Assembly (NCBI GenBank): GCA_902461565.1
Contig: CABPYL010000016.1
Location: forward strand, 1 to 59,223
Reading direction: 5' to 3'
From: an uncultured Porphyromonadaceae bacterium
GTDB taxonomy: Bacteria > Bacteroidota > Bacteroidia > Bacteroidales > Muribaculaceae
Length of the DNA stretch: 59,223 bases
Part shown: one piece after another, positions 33,693 to 42,082 of the stretch
Numbering within the stretch: the stretch's first letter is position 1
How the letters are laid out: each line of letters starts with the position of its first letter
Made by a program: the position numbers and the translations under genes
Notes under the pieces: generated by a model
Seen by the model: only the letters and a program-made list of their open reading frames with translations
Told to the model about the DNA's origin: nothing
Database searches by the model: none

Positions 33693-33697
33693 TTTTG
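33690..33697 (+). promoter_or_regulatory. -7 element for rnz-tadA-lpxB, deciding the rnz start
   Basis: TAATTTTG, 27 bases before the ATG at 33725. An earlier in-frame ATG at 33656 lies upstream of this box, so 33725 is preferred. Confidence 0.6.
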
Positions 33698-33724
33698 TAC
33701 ATAAATAGAAATGAATCTTCTCCA

Positions 33725-34645
33725 ATGTCGGTTTTCAATGTAAGAATCTTAGGATGCGGTTCGGCACACCCGACGCTTCGCCATAACCCCAGCGCACAGC
33801 TGCTCACATACCAGAAACATCAGATGCTGATAGACTGCGGTGAGGGTACTCAGCAGCAGATTATGCGCTACGGCGGTAATCTGGCGCGTATCGATCATAT
33901 CTTTATCTCGCATCTGCACGGCGACCATTTTCTCGGTGTGCCCGGACTGCTGTCCACCATTGCGCTGCATAATATAGAAGGTGCCGTTACTATCCACACT
34001 TTCAAGGATGGTGCCGAACTGCTGCGCAAGGTTATCGACTATGTTTGCCGCGATCGTTCTTTTGCATTGAAGTTCGATATTATCGACCCCTCGGATCCAG
34101 GAATAGTTTACGAAGACAATAATCTTGTTGTAACAGCTTTTCCGTTGTATCACCGTGTGCATTGTGTTGGCTACCGTTTCGACGAAAAGCCCAAGAGCCG
34201 GCACATAGACCGTCCGGCCTGCGATTTCCATGAGGTTCCTTTATACAAGTTCAACGAAATAAAAGAAGGCGCCGACTTTGTGAAGCCCGACGGTACGGTT
34301 GTGCCTAACGCATGGCTCACTACCGATCCATCGCCTTCGGCAAGCTATGCCTACTGCTCGGATACAGCCTTCGACCCCCGAGTGGCCGAAGCTGTATCCG
34401 GAGTGGATGTGCTGTACCACGAAGCCACCTACGGCGACGAAGGAGAGTACAAGGCAGCTCCACGAGGGCATTCAACGGCACGGCAGGCAGGTACTGTTGC
34501 CCGTCTGGCCAACGCACGTAAACTTATAATAGGCCATTATTCCAAAACAATAAAGGATGAGAGCGTTCTTGTGGGCGAAGCTGCCGAAGAATCGGGCTGC
34601 CCGGTAATAGCCGCCAAGGAGGGCATGGAGATAATACTCGACTGA
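33725..34645 (+). CDS. rnz: Ribonuclease Z
   Basis: This 306-residue metallo-beta-lactamase-fold endonuclease removes the 3' trailer of tRNA precursors. The zinc motif HxHxDH is visible as 'SHLHGDHFLGVPGL'. Other family marks are 'GCGSAHPT', 'QMLIDCGEGTQQQIMRYG', 'VTAFPLYHRVHCVGYRF', 'YCSDTAFDPRV' (metal Asp), 'LYHEATYGDE' and 'ARKLIIGHYS' (final His). Start MSVFNVRILGCGSAHP agrees with the family; the longer version from 33656 would begin before the promoter. First gene of rnz-tadA-lpxB, with only 5 and 2 bases between genes. Confidence 0.95.
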   Translation: MSVFNVRILGCGSAHPTLRHNPSAQLLTYQKHQMLIDCGEGTQQQIMRYGGNLARIDHIFISHLHGDHFLGVPGLLSTIALHNIEGAVTIHTFKDGAELLRKVIDYVCRDRSFALKFDIIDPSDPGIVYEDNNLVVTAFPLYHRVHCVGYRFDEKPKSRHIDRPACDFHEVPLYKFNEIKEGADFVKPDGTVVPNAWLTTDPSPSASYAYCSDTAFDPRVAEAVSGVDVLYHEATYGDEGEYKAAPRGHSTARQAGTVARLANARKLIIGHYSKTIKDESVLVGEAAEESGCPVIAAKEGMEIILD

Positions 34646-34650
34646 AAGTT

Positions 34651-35133
34651 ATGTACAACTTTACCGACGAATACTATATGTCGCTCGCTCTTGCCGAGGC
34701 GCGTGAAGCCTACGATAAAGGCGAAATTCCCATTGGTGCCGTCGTTGTAGGCGGTGGCAGGGTTCTCGGACGCGGCCATAACCAGACCGAGATGCTCGGT
34801 GATGTAACCGCACATGCCGAAATGATCGCCATAAGCGCCGCCGCACATACTTTAGGCGGAAAATATCTTAAGGACTGCACCCTATATGTAACTGTGGAGC
34901 CTTGCCCTATGTGTGCCGGAGCAATCGGCTGGAGTCAGTTGTCGCGAATAGTTTACGGCGCTCCTGACACTAAACGGGGATATTCCACAATTCTGCGTCC
35001 GGGTACAACTCCGTTCCATCCCAAAGCGAATGTTATAGGTGGAGTATTAGAGGACAGATGCCGTGCTTTGGTCCAGGATTTTTTCAGCGCCAAGCGTCAG
35101 CGCGACATCAACAAAACTTTTGAAAAACACTGA
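34651..35133 (+). CDS. tadA: tRNA-specific adenosine deaminase TadA-type nucleoside deaminase
   Basis: This 160-residue zinc-dependent deaminase has 'GEIPIGAVVV', the catalytic 'TAHAEMIAI' (HAE: zinc His and proton-shuttle Glu) and 'VTVEPCPMCAGAI' (PCxxC zinc ligands), with 'LSRIVYGAPDTKRG' following. These features identify TadA, which converts A34 to inosine in tRNA-Arg(ACG); guanine deaminase is the nearest alternative and is less likely given 'NQTEMLGDVTAHAE'. Second gene of the rnz-tadA-lpxB unit, making two tRNA-processing genes in a row. Confidence 0.93.
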   Translation: MYNFTDEYYMSLALAEAREAYDKGEIPIGAVVVGGGRVLGRGHNQTEMLGDVTAHAEMIAISAAAHTLGGKYLKDCTLYVTVEPCPMCAGAIGWSQLSRIVYGAPDTKRGYSTILRPGTTPFHPKANVIGGVLEDRCRALVQDFFSAKRQRDINKTFEKH

Positions 35134-35135
35134 TT

Positions 35136-36278
35136 ATGCACTATTTTCTTATAGCCGGCGAAGCCTCCGGCGATCTCCACGCCGCGCATGTGATAGAAGA
35201 ACTGCGTAAAAAGGACAGCAAAGCTATATTTACTTTCCTTGGCGGCGACCGTATGGCTGCCGCAGCGGGCGAGGCTCCTATTGTCCATTACCGTAATATG
35301 GCCTTTATGGGCTTTACTGAGGTTATAAAAAACTTAGGTACAGTAACCTCCAATCTCCGCAAGGCAAAAGACGCTCTGGAGCTTTCCGGACCCGACGCGC
35401 TTATTCTTGTAGACTATCCTTCTTTTAACCTGAAGATCGCCGCAAAAGCAAAAAAATTAGGGATTCCGGTATTCTATTACATATCTCCGAAAATATGGGC
35501 ATGGAAGAAATGGCGCATAAAGGATATTAAGCGCTATGTGCGCCGCATGCTGTCTATCCTGCCTTTCGAGCCTGCCTATTATAAGGAAAACGGTTTCGAG
35601 GCCACTTATGTAGGAAATCCGTCGGTAGGAGAAGTGGATGCCGGACTTGCCACGGCACTCCCACGGGCCGATTTCCTTGAAAAATGGAGACTGCGCGACC
35701 GTCCTCTCGTGGCTCTTATGCCGGGAAGCCGTCGCGCCGAGATACACAGCAACCTGGCCGTGATGCGGCTTGCTATAGACCGTTTTCCACAGTACAGGGG
35801 TGTTATCATAGCCGCTCCCGGTATAGAGGACGAATTCTATAATGCCAATGGCGGTATAAACATGCCGATAATACGAGAGAATTGTGCTGAACATGTACTT
35901 GCCCACTGTCGTGCCGCGCTGGTAACATCCGGTACGGCCACACTCGAGACAGCACTGGCAGGTATTCCGCAGGTAGCATGCTACCGCAGCAACGGTGCGA
36001 AGATTACATATGATATAATGAGCAGAGTGCTTGATATAAAATATGTAACATTACCCAATCTTATAGCCGACGAAGGTATAATACCCGAACAGTTGATACA
36101 TAATTGCACGCCCGACCTTGTAGCCGATAAACTTGCGCCGCTTCTGAGGCTCGACAGTGCCGAACGTGCCGCCCAGCTTGATGGTTATCAGCGTATGCGT
36201 CGTGTCCTCGGCACATCCGATGCTGCCGCCACGGCAGCGGATATAATTGTAAGAGACATAAAAAATTCCCGTTGTTGA
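35136..36278 (+). CDS. lpxB: Lipid-A-disaccharide synthase
   Basis: This 380-residue GT19 glycosyltransferase joins UDP-2,3-diacylglucosamine and lipid X to form the lipid A disaccharide at the inner membrane. Signatures seen: N-terminal 'YFLIAGEASGDLHAAHVIEEL', 'LGGDRMAAAAGE', 'MAFMGFTEVIKNL', 'VDYPSFNLKIAAKAKKLG', 'VFYYISPKIWAWKKWRIKDI', 'LMPGSRRAEI' and 'ALVTSGTATLETALAGIPQV'. It starts 2 bases after tadA. The stop codon lies inside a hairpin that also serves the convergent gene. Confidence 0.97.
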   Translation: MHYFLIAGEASGDLHAAHVIEELRKKDSKAIFTFLGGDRMAAAAGEAPIVHYRNMAFMGFTEVIKNLGTVTSNLRKAKDALELSGPDALILVDYPSFNLKIAAKAKKLGIPVFYYISPKIWAWKKWRIKDIKRYVRRMLSILPFEPAYYKENGFEATYVGNPSVGEVDAGLATALPRADFLEKWRLRDRPLVALMPGSRRAEIHSNLAVMRLAIDRFPQYRGVIIAAPGIEDEFYNANGGINMPIIRENCAEHVLAHCRAALVTSGTATLETALAGIPQVACYRSNGAKITYDIMSRVLDIKYVTLPNLIADEGIIPEQLIHNCTPDLVADKLAPLLRLDSAERAAQLDGYQRMRRVLGTSDAAATAADIIVRDIKNSRC

Positions 36279-36296
36279 ATAAAATTCGACAACGGG
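36262..36296. terminator. Hairpin overlapping the lpxB stop, between convergent genes
   Basis: A near-perfect 13-bp stem (CCCGTTGTTGAAT at 36268-36280 with ATTCGACAACGGG at 36284-36296, one T-G pair) contains the lpxB TGA at 36276-36278. An A-run at 36260-36265 gives a T-run on the minus strand, so it best suits the minus-strand gene ending at 36320. Confidence 0.75.
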
Positions 36297-36319
36297 GTGT
36301 ATAGTATGGACTGTTAAAA

Positions 36320-36976
36320 TCAGAAGTTGTAGCCGATAGCCAATGTTATATTGCTTGTACGCATTTTGGCATGGTCGATGCTGATGCGGTTGCAGGTACC
36401 TATGGTACCGTATAATTGTAGTATAAAGTCGTTAAATTCTGTGCTTCCGCCTATGCGCACGCCAACGTCGCAGCGGTTCAGGAATCCGTCGTCGCCGAAA
36501 GCATTATCGCTGTGGCCGTATTTTTCGTTGTTGATCCACACTTCGTGGTGCGAACGGCCAATAATGCCTATATCGATCACAGGTCCGAAGAAAAGATTGA
36601 AGCTCATCGGATAAGTATCGAAGTGATAACCGAACATCATAGGCATTCGGAAACCGAACTGGCGTACCGAGCCTCCGGTTTTATCCGATACAGGTCCTTC
36701 CTTAAGAAAATCGGTCTTGATGCCGAAAGTATTGTAGTACAATCCTAAGCCCGGTTCAAAGTAGATTCCGCTCATAAGTGGCATATTGAATACGCCGGTA
36801 ACTTCGAATCCCGTACCGTTTTTAAAGGCATTGTAATCCATGCCTTCGTAATCTATTGCCGTGGGACAGCGGAAGTCGAGACCGAGACGAAGGCCGAATA
36901 CAGGTGCTTCCTGTGCGCGCAGCGATGCCGACGCGCACATTATTATGCTTATGATTACTAATACAAGTTTTTTCAT
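36320..36976 (-). CDS. Small outer-membrane beta-barrel (porin-like) protein
   Basis: This 218-residue protein has a signal peptide (MKKLVLVIISIIMCASASLRA-QE). The mature chain consists of alternating amphipathic strands: 'FGLRLGLDFRCPTAI', 'GFEVTGVFNMPLMSGIYFE', 'PGLGLYYNTFG', 'VRQFGFRMPMMFGYHF', 'FNLFFGPVIDIGI', 'DVGVRIGGSTEF'. It ends in 'ITLAIGYNF' with a terminal Phe, the usual outer-membrane insertion signal. It fits the 8-10-strand OMP families of Bacteroidetes, whose functions are mostly unknown. ATG 36976 is chosen; an extension to 36997 would lie between promoter and start. Confidence 0.8.
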   Translation of the reverse strand: MKKLVLVIISIIMCASASLRAQEAPVFGLRLGLDFRCPTAIDYEGMDYNAFKNGTGFEVTGVFNMPLMSGIYFEPGLGLYYNTFGIKTDFLKEGPVSDKTGGSVRQFGFRMPMMFGYHFDTYPMSFNLFFGPVIDIGIIGRSHHEVWINNEKYGHSDNAFGDDGFLNRCDVGVRIGGSTEFNDFILQLYGTIGTCNRISIDHAKMRTSNITLAIGYNF

Positions 36977-36999
36977 AGATATATATGTTATTTGCAATG

Positions 37000-37007
37000 C
37001 AAAAATA
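37000..37007 (-). promoter_or_regulatory. -7 element for the small barrel gene
   Basis: TATTTTTG on the minus strand, 24 bases before the ATG at 36976. Confidence 0.5.
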
Positions 37008-37073
37008 ATATACTTTTTTGAAAATAGTTCTATTACACGCGCGAAAGTACAACAATTTGGCCTTAGAGGCTAA

Positions 37074-38390
37074 TTATTCGGTATCTGCCGGCGTACGCTC
37101 CTGCTTTTTATTCTTTTGTATCTGTTCCTTTCGGAATTTGCTCCAGTTGTTATTGAAATTTTTGCGGGATTTGTATGCCGTTGTTCCTGTGAGTCCTTTA
37201 AGAAGCGACAAAGCTCTGCGGCCTATTTTAAAATTACGCCGACCGTCGAATTTTTTTATCATTCTGCGGTCCGGTTCGGTATCCAGTCTTATACTCTCTT
37301 TATCGATATTGCTTACCCTGTCGATAAGTGCTAATATGGATGTAGACAGAGCTGGGGTTTCCAATGGTTCATAAATGCCGGTTTCTTCAGTATCGAACCT
37401 ACGGTTTTCCCATTTTTTTGCTTCTTTTACTGTGATATGTTCCTTATCTAAAATATAAACATCGGCACTGGTGCTTACGAAAAAAGGTTCGTTTATTCTG
37501 TTGAACCTGAACATAGAATGTCCACGACCGTTGGATTCGATATTAAAGGAATAACCTGTAAGGTCTAAAGCTGATAAGGTGTCTCCAGCTATATTATCGT
37601 AGATATATTTTAGTCTGAATCTTTCGAAATCGAGATCTTTCCGAAAAAATCCAGCAAGATCGGGCACCCATTTCCGGCTTGTGATATCAGCAAGAACATC
37701 AACATTTACAGAGACTGAGTCTTTGTTTCTCAGCCAAATTTCGGTGGGGCTGTATTTTCCATATACGGTATCCGTGCCAATCTCTGTGTTCCTTATTACG
37801 GCAGGTAATGCAACCTTGGGTACCATGCCGATCCAGTCGGACCATGAGAAATGGTGTCGGCTTACATCGCTAACACTGTCCAGACCTATATCGTTTGTAA
37901 ACCTGTAATAAGACTTGCTTGTAAGTACCCTCGGGTTTGTCCATCCTTTGAATTTCATTTTATCGTCGGACGGCAACATATAGTCTACCATCTTTTCTCT
38001 GAAAAGAAAAACTGTATCTGTGTAAGTGGACAGGGTAGAGTACTCCCTTACATAGGCCAATACATGCAGCAGACGTTCTCTCCGTGATTGAACAACAACT
38101 TCCGGCAATTCGGATATATTTTCGGAAAGAAAAACAGTATCCTGATTCTCATGCCGTACAATCTTATCGTTGAATCCGATGTAGCGTATTGTTATAGGGT
38201 AGTTCTCCTGTGAAATTCGAGGCAATATTCCTTTGCCGTTGCTGACTCCTACGGCATTTCCGGAATTGCTGTAGACAGAGGCGTTAGGCAGAGGAATATG
38301 CGTAACAGAATCTGCTACAACAGTTGCCTGCGTTGGTATCACACAGCAGATGAATATCAGAATCCATATAAATCTCCAAATCACATCCAT
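37074..38390 (-). CDS. Exported protein with N-terminal carboxypeptidase-regulatory-like domain
   Basis: This 438-residue protein starts with a hydrophobic signal segment (MDVIWRFIWILIFICCVIPTQA). A carboxypeptidase-regulatory-like Ig domain covers about 23-95: 'VADSVTHIPLPNASVYSNSG', 'GVSNGKGILPRI', 'YPITIRYIGFNDKIV', 'TVFLSENISELPEVVVQSR'. This resembles the start of TonB-receptor-type proteins, but no plug or barrel follows. Instead there is a mixed region ('VLAYVREYSTLSTYTDTVFL', 'YSFNIESNGRGHSMFRFNRI', 'SADVYILDKEHITVKEAKKW') and a highly basic tail ('SRKNFNNNWSKFRKEQIQKN'). It resembles DUF5686-like or peptidase-associated proteins of Bacteroidetes, but I cannot name the family. Cell-envelope location is inferred; function is unknown. 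Confidence 0.6.
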   Translation of the reverse strand: MDVIWRFIWILIFICCVIPTQATVVADSVTHIPLPNASVYSNSGNAVGVSNGKGILPRISQENYPITIRYIGFNDKIVRHENQDTVFLSENISELPEVVVQSRRERLLHVLAYVREYSTLSTYTDTVFLFREKMVDYMLPSDDKMKFKGWTNPRVLTSKSYYRFTNDIGLDSVSDVSRHHFSWSDWIGMVPKVALPAVIRNTEIGTDTVYGKYSPTEIWLRNKDSVSVNVDVLADITSRKWVPDLAGFFRKDLDFERFRLKYIYDNIAGDTLSALDLTGYSFNIESNGRGHSMFRFNRINEPFFVSTSADVYILDKEHITVKEAKKWENRRFDTEETGIYEPLETPALSTSILALIDRVSNIDKESIRLDTEPDRRMIKKFDGRRNFKIGRRALSLLKGLTGTTAYKSRKNFNNNWSKFRKEQIQKNKKQERTPADTE

Positions 38391-38463
38391 ATTCTATGTC
38401 TAATCACTGCCGCAACAGATACAGTTGTTTATTGCAGTCTCGAAAAGTTATTCTCTTATCGTG

Positions 38464-38471
38464 CAAAATTA
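38464..38471 (-). promoter_or_regulatory. -7 element upstream of the 438-residue gene
   Basis: TAATTTTG on the minus strand, 74 bases before the ATG at 38390. Confidence 0.5.
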
Positions 38472-38591
38472 ATGAAATTTCTGATATCCCATTGTTTTAA
38501 AAAGTTTTTATAAATCTATAATTGTTAAAAGCGCATTCTATAGAAAAACATTCCGGATTTCGGATAGCATCCGCGTTGACATACGGGCATA

Positions 38592-38623
38592 AAAAAAGCT
38601 TCGTCCGAGGACGAAGCTTTTTT
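38592..38623. terminator. Terminator after gap
   Basis: A 15-bp stem AAAAAAGCTTCGTCC / GGACGAAGCTTTTTT with a tiny central loop, 17 bases after the gap stop on the minus strand. A- and T-runs on both arms make it bidirectional. Confidence 0.9.
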
Positions 38624-38639
38624 ATAATCGTTTGTATGA

Positions 38640-39650
38640 TTAGCCGTTGATGCAAACCATAGTAGCGATGAGGTCGAGAACTTTGTTGGAGTAACCGATC
38701 TCGTTGTCGTACCAGGAAACAACTTTAACGAAGTTTTCGGTAAGATATACACCTGCGTTGGCGTCGAAGATGGAAGTGCGGGTGTCGCCGAGGAAGTCGC
38801 TGGAAACAACTGCATCTTCGGTGTAGCCGAGTACGCCCTTAAGTTCGCCTTCTGCAGCTTCTTTCATAGCAGCGCAGATAGCTTCTTTGGTAGCGGGTTT
38901 AGCAAGGTTAACGGTGAGGTCGACAACAGAAACGTCGAGGGTGGGGACACGCATCGAGATACCGGTGAGTTTGCCGTTGAGTTCGGGGATAACTTTACCT
39001 ACAGCCTTGGCAGCGCCGGTGCTGGAGGGGATGATGTTGCCGGAAGCAGCACGGCCGCCGCGCCAGTCCTTCATGGAGGGACCGTCTACAGTCTTCTGGG
39101 TAGCGGTGGTGGAGTGTACGGTTGTCATAAGGCCGTTAACGATACCGAATTTGTCGTTGAGAACCTTAGCGATAGGAGCGAGGCAGTTAGTTGTGCAGGA
39201 AGCGTTGGAAACGAACTGTGTGCCCTTAACATATGTATCGGCGTTTACACCGCATACGAACATGGGGGTGTCGTCCTTGGAAGGAGCGGACATAACGACA
39301 TACTTGGCGCCGGCTTCGATATGAGCCTGAGCTTTTTCCTTTGTGAGGAAGAGACCGGTGGATTCAACTACGTATTCAGCACCTACAGCAGCCCAGTCGA
39401 TTTCAGCGGGGTTCTTGCATGCGGTAACACGGATGTGCTTGCCGTTAACGATGAGTTCGTTCTTCTCTACGTCGCATTCAACGGTGCCGTCGAATTTGCC
39501 GTGCATTGTGTCGTATTTCAGCATGTAAGCCATGTAGTCGACAGGGAGAAGGTCGTTGATTGCAACTACTTCGATGTCATCACGCTTTGTGGAAGCGCGG
39601 AATACGAAGCGACCGATGCGGCCGAAGCCATTGATACCAATTTTAGTCAT
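38640..39650 (-). CDS. gap: Glyceraldehyde-3-phosphate dehydrogenase, type I
   Basis: This 336-residue NAD-dependent enzyme of glycolysis converts glyceraldehyde-3-phosphate to 1,3-bisphosphoglycerate in the cytoplasm. It has the Rossmann start 'KIGINGFGRIGRFVFRAS', the active-site motif 'SNASCTTNCLAP' with the catalytic Cys, 'VMTTVHSTTATQ'-like substrate loop ('LMTTVHSTTATQKTVDGPS') and the C-terminal 'VSWYDNEIGYSNKVLDL'. Length and motifs are fully normal. A -7 element lies about 110 bases upstream, giving a rather long leader, and a strong terminator follows, so it is a single-gene unit. Codon use is strongly biased, as for highly expressed genes. Confidence 0.98.
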   Translation of the reverse strand: MTKIGINGFGRIGRFVFRASTKRDDIEVVAINDLLPVDYMAYMLKYDTMHGKFDGTVECDVEKNELIVNGKHIRVTACKNPAEIDWAAVGAEYVVESTGLFLTKEKAQAHIEAGAKYVVMSAPSKDDTPMFVCGVNADTYVKGTQFVSNASCTTNCLAPIAKVLNDKFGIVNGLMTTVHSTTATQKTVDGPSMKDWRGGRAASGNIIPSSTGAAKAVGKVIPELNGKLTGISMRVPTLDVSVVDLTVNLAKPATKEAICAAMKEAAEGELKGVLGYTEDAVVSSDFLGDTRTSIFDANAGVYLTENFVKVVSWYDNEIGYSNKVLDLIATMVCING

Positions 39651-39757
39651 AACAATTAAATATTAGAGAGTTCAAAATGTGTTGTTAGTCAATTCTTTTG
39701 CGGATGCAAAACTGAATGGTTAACGTCGGACGGGCGCACCATGTTCGTTTTGCACCG

Positions 39758-39765
39758 CAAAATTA
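39758..39765 (-). promoter_or_regulatory. -7 element for gap
   Basis: TAATTTTG on the minus strand, 107 bases before the gap ATG at 39650, giving a leader of about 100 bases with no recognised riboswitch. Confidence 0.5.
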
Positions 39766-39824
39766 ATGAAATATTTCGGTATTTCAATTTTTTGGTTGTA
39801 TTTTTTATTGTCAAAAAGTTTGTA

Positions 39825-39832
39825 TAAATTTG
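39825..39832 (+). promoter_or_regulatory. -7 element for the mscL operon
   Basis: TAAATTTG, 68 bases before the mscL ATG at 39901. It lies within an upstream in-frame extension of mscL, arguing against the longer start. Confidence 0.55.
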
Positions 39833-39900
39833 CACATCGGACAAATGTAGTACCAGGGTGTGCCTTCTCACCGTCCGCTCAACGTTTTAATGTTTACTAT

Positions 39901-40341
39901 ATGAAAAAATTCCTTAAAGAGTTCAAGGATTTCGCCATGAAGGGCAATGTTGTCGACATGGCTGTCGGTGTTATCATCGGTGCCGCTTTCGGCAAAATAG
40001 TTACATCGCTCGTCAACGATATCATCATGCCTGCTATCGGCATGCTTACGGGTGGAATTAATTTTTCGGACCACAAGTGGGTTATCCAGCAGGCTGTGAA
40101 GAACGGCGAGGAAATAGTTACTCCCGAGGTAGCAATAACCTGGGGTGCGTTCGTGCAGACTGTTTTCGATTTTATCATCATCGCTTTCTGCATCTTTGTG
40201 GCAATAAAGTTTATGAACAAACTCAAACGTGAGCCGGAACCTGCTCCCGCTCCGGAGCCTGCCGCTCCTGTCGGCCCCACACAGGAAGAACTGCTCACTG
40301 AAATCCGCGACCTGCTCCGCAAGGAAGTTGAGAAAAAATAA
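39901..40341 (+). CDS. mscL: Large-conductance mechanosensitive channel MscL
   Basis: This 146-residue inner-membrane channel opens under high membrane tension to release solutes during osmotic downshock. Start 'MKKFLKEFKDFAMKGNVVDM' and the first pore helix 'AVGVIIGAAFGKIVTSLVNDIIMPAIG' are family-typical; the second helix is 'FVQTVFDFIIIAFCIFVAIKF'. The C terminus has a Pro/Glu/Ala spacer (PEPAPAPEPAAPVG) before the helical bundle 'ELLTEIRDLLRKE'. An upstream extension to 39766 is rejected because of the promoter position and family start. First gene of a tight run with aroK. Confidence 0.96.
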   Translation: MKKFLKEFKDFAMKGNVVDMAVGVIIGAAFGKIVTSLVNDIIMPAIGMLTGGINFSDHKWVIQQAVKNGEEIVTPEVAITWGAFVQTVFDFIIIAFCIFVAIKFMNKLKREPEPAPAPEPAAPVGPTQEELLTEIRDLLRKEVEKK

Positions 40342-40369
40342 GTGCGATATCATCGCGACAGACGGCGCC

Positions 40370-40903
40370 GTGCGCCCGATTTTCCTTATCGGCTTCATGG
40401 CTGCCGGTAAAACCACGCTCGGCCGTCGGTTGGCTGTTGCCCTCGGTCGCCGGTTTGTAGATACCGACGCTGCCGTGGAGGCTGCCGTCGGTATGACTGT
40501 GAGGCAGATTTTCGACACCGCCGGCGAGGAGGTGTTCCGGCGCATGGAGCGCGAGGCGCTTCTGCGCGCCGTTTACGACGGCGCTGTGGTTGCATGCGGC
40601 GGTGGCACTCCTTGCCATGCCGACAACATGGACTTTATGCTTAGCCGCGGTCTTGTAGTGGAGCTGAAAGCAAGCATGGAGACAACTTTGCGCCGCCTGC
40701 GCGAGGCACCTGGGAAGAGACCGCTTGTAGACGTATTGCTTGATCAGCCGGATGCGCTCAAGACCAAGGTAGTGGCTATGCAGGTGGCCCGCAGGCCTTT
40801 CTACAGCAGGGCACATGCTGTTTTTGCCTCCGATTTGCTTGAGACTGCCGCTGAAATAGACAGCAGTGTCGAAAACTTTATAGCAACGTTTCAATTGAAA
40901 TAG
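40370..40903 (+). CDS. aroK: Shikimate kinase
   Basis: This 177-residue kinase phosphorylates shikimate with ATP in chorismate synthesis. The GTG at 40370 is chosen because it gives the family start 'MRPIFLIGFMAAGKTTLGRR'; longer frames overlap mscL. The P-loop reads GFMAAGKTT, 'FVDTDAAVEAAVGMTVRQIF' carries the shikimate-binding Asp, 'FRRMEREALLRAV' holds a substrate Arg, and 'VVACGGGTPCHADNMDFM' is the GGG motif. The lid Arg region is 'GKRPLVDVL'. It lies 28 bases after mscL and 3 bases before the next gene. Confidence 0.95.
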   Translation: MRPIFLIGFMAAGKTTLGRRLAVALGRRFVDTDAAVEAAVGMTVRQIFDTAGEEVFRRMEREALLRAVYDGAVVACGGGTPCHADNMDFMLSRGLVVELKASMETTLRRLREAPGKRPLVDVLLDQPDALKTKVVAMQVARRPFYSRAHAVFASDLLETAAEIDSSVENFIATFQLK

Positions 40904-40906
40904 AAT

Positions 40907-42082
40907 ATGGATGCTCCGATACCTCTTGAAGAAGTGCTGAAAGCCACTGCTGCCGGCAGGCAGGCAACGGTAGGGCTGCCATCGTCGGGTGGCTTACTCG
41001 ACCACCGCTTTCCCCTTACACCAGAAGGCGCCGGCACACTTGTGGCACGAGGTCTGCGTGTGAAGATGGAACACGGAGCCGCCGCCCACATTCACTACAC
41101 CGACGCCGACTACACCCGTTGCGGTGTGGAGATTACCGACCGTGCCGAGACCCTCGCCGCAGATATTGTTGTATATCTTCCTTCGCTTCCATCGATTGAT
41201 GCACGACGTCTGAAACGTGGTGGTCTGCTGCTCACGTTCGCGCACAGTACTTCATCCGATGTCGACGTCATAAAGATTCTTCTTGAGCGTCATGTGATAG
41301 CTTTGGCGCTCGACGAGGTTACCGATACCTCCGGCCGCCGTCCGTTCGCCGACATATTGCGCGAAATCGACGGCCGCGCCGCTATGGCGATAGCATCTTC
41401 GCTTATGGCTGATTCTATCCACGGCAAAGGCATTCTGCTCGGAGGCGTGGCAGGCATCAATCCGTGCGAGGTGATGATTATCGGATCGGACATGGCGGCA
41501 TGCGCCGCAGCACTCACGGCAATAGGACTCGGCGCTATTGTGAGAATGTTCGACAACAATGTTTATCGTCTGCGCGAGGCACAGCGCTTTCTTGGACCGG
41601 GTGTAACGGTATCGTCGCTGCATCCTCGTGTATTCGAGAACGCCCTCCGTAGCGCCGACATAGTTATTGCCGCCGACAACGACCGTCCGGTGCCCGTAGG
41701 CGCCGATCTTGTGCGCATAATGAAACGCGGCGTTATCTGCTTCGATCTCACCTCCGAACCCGGAAAAGTTTTTCCAAGCATGCAGGTGATAGACCTTGCA
41801 CTGGCATCGCCTGCCGACAACGTTTTCGAAGGTCCCGTGCGCTTGTGCTACATCAACGCCGGGAGCGCCGTGCTCCGCACTGTGGCTATGGCGCTGAGCA
41901 ACACCTTCGGCACCATGCTCGACGATATACTTGTTTGCGACGGCGTGGCAAATGCCCTACGTATAAACAAAGGACTACAGACAGCCGCGTTTACCTTTTT
42001 GGGCAAGTGTGTAAACCGCCGCATAGCCAGACTTGCCGGCGTGAGATATGTGGATATAAATCTTTTAGTACAGTTTTCGTGA
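40907..42082 (+). CDS. Alanine dehydrogenase / transhydrogenase alpha-like protein (divergent)
   Basis: This 391-residue protein has the two-domain AlaDH/PNT architecture. The N-terminal substrate domain (about 1-130) includes 'TPEGAGTLVARGLRVKMEHG' and 'YTDADYTRCGVEITD', a divergent form of the usual 'PEGV..L...GHEV.VE.GAG'. The Rossmann domain (about 170-310) contains 'EVMIIGSDMAACAAALTAIGLGAIVRMFD' and 'RSADIVIAADNDRPVP', and the end 'GLQTAAFTFLGKCVNRRIA'. The expected reaction is NAD-dependent interconversion of L-alanine and pyruvate. The N-terminal 'RVP.E' region with the catalytic Lys is weakly conserved, so a different substrate or non-classical role is possible. It starts 3 bases after aroK, and its stop overlaps the next start (GTGA). 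Confidence 0.72.
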   Translation: MDAPIPLEEVLKATAAGRQATVGLPSSGGLLDHRFPLTPEGAGTLVARGLRVKMEHGAAAHIHYTDADYTRCGVEITDRAETLAADIVVYLPSLPSIDARRLKRGGLLLTFAHSTSSDVDVIKILLERHVIALALDEVTDTSGRRPFADILREIDGRAAMAIASSLMADSIHGKGILLGGVAGINPCEVMIIGSDMAACAAALTAIGLGAIVRMFDNNVYRLREAQRFLGPGVTVSSLHPRVFENALRSADIVIAADNDRPVPVGADLVRIMKRGVICFDLTSEPGKVFPSMQVIDLALASPADNVFEGPVRLCYINAGSAVLRTVAMALSNTFGTMLDDILVCDGVANALRINKGLQTAAFTFLGKCVNRRIARLAGVRYVDINLLVQFS

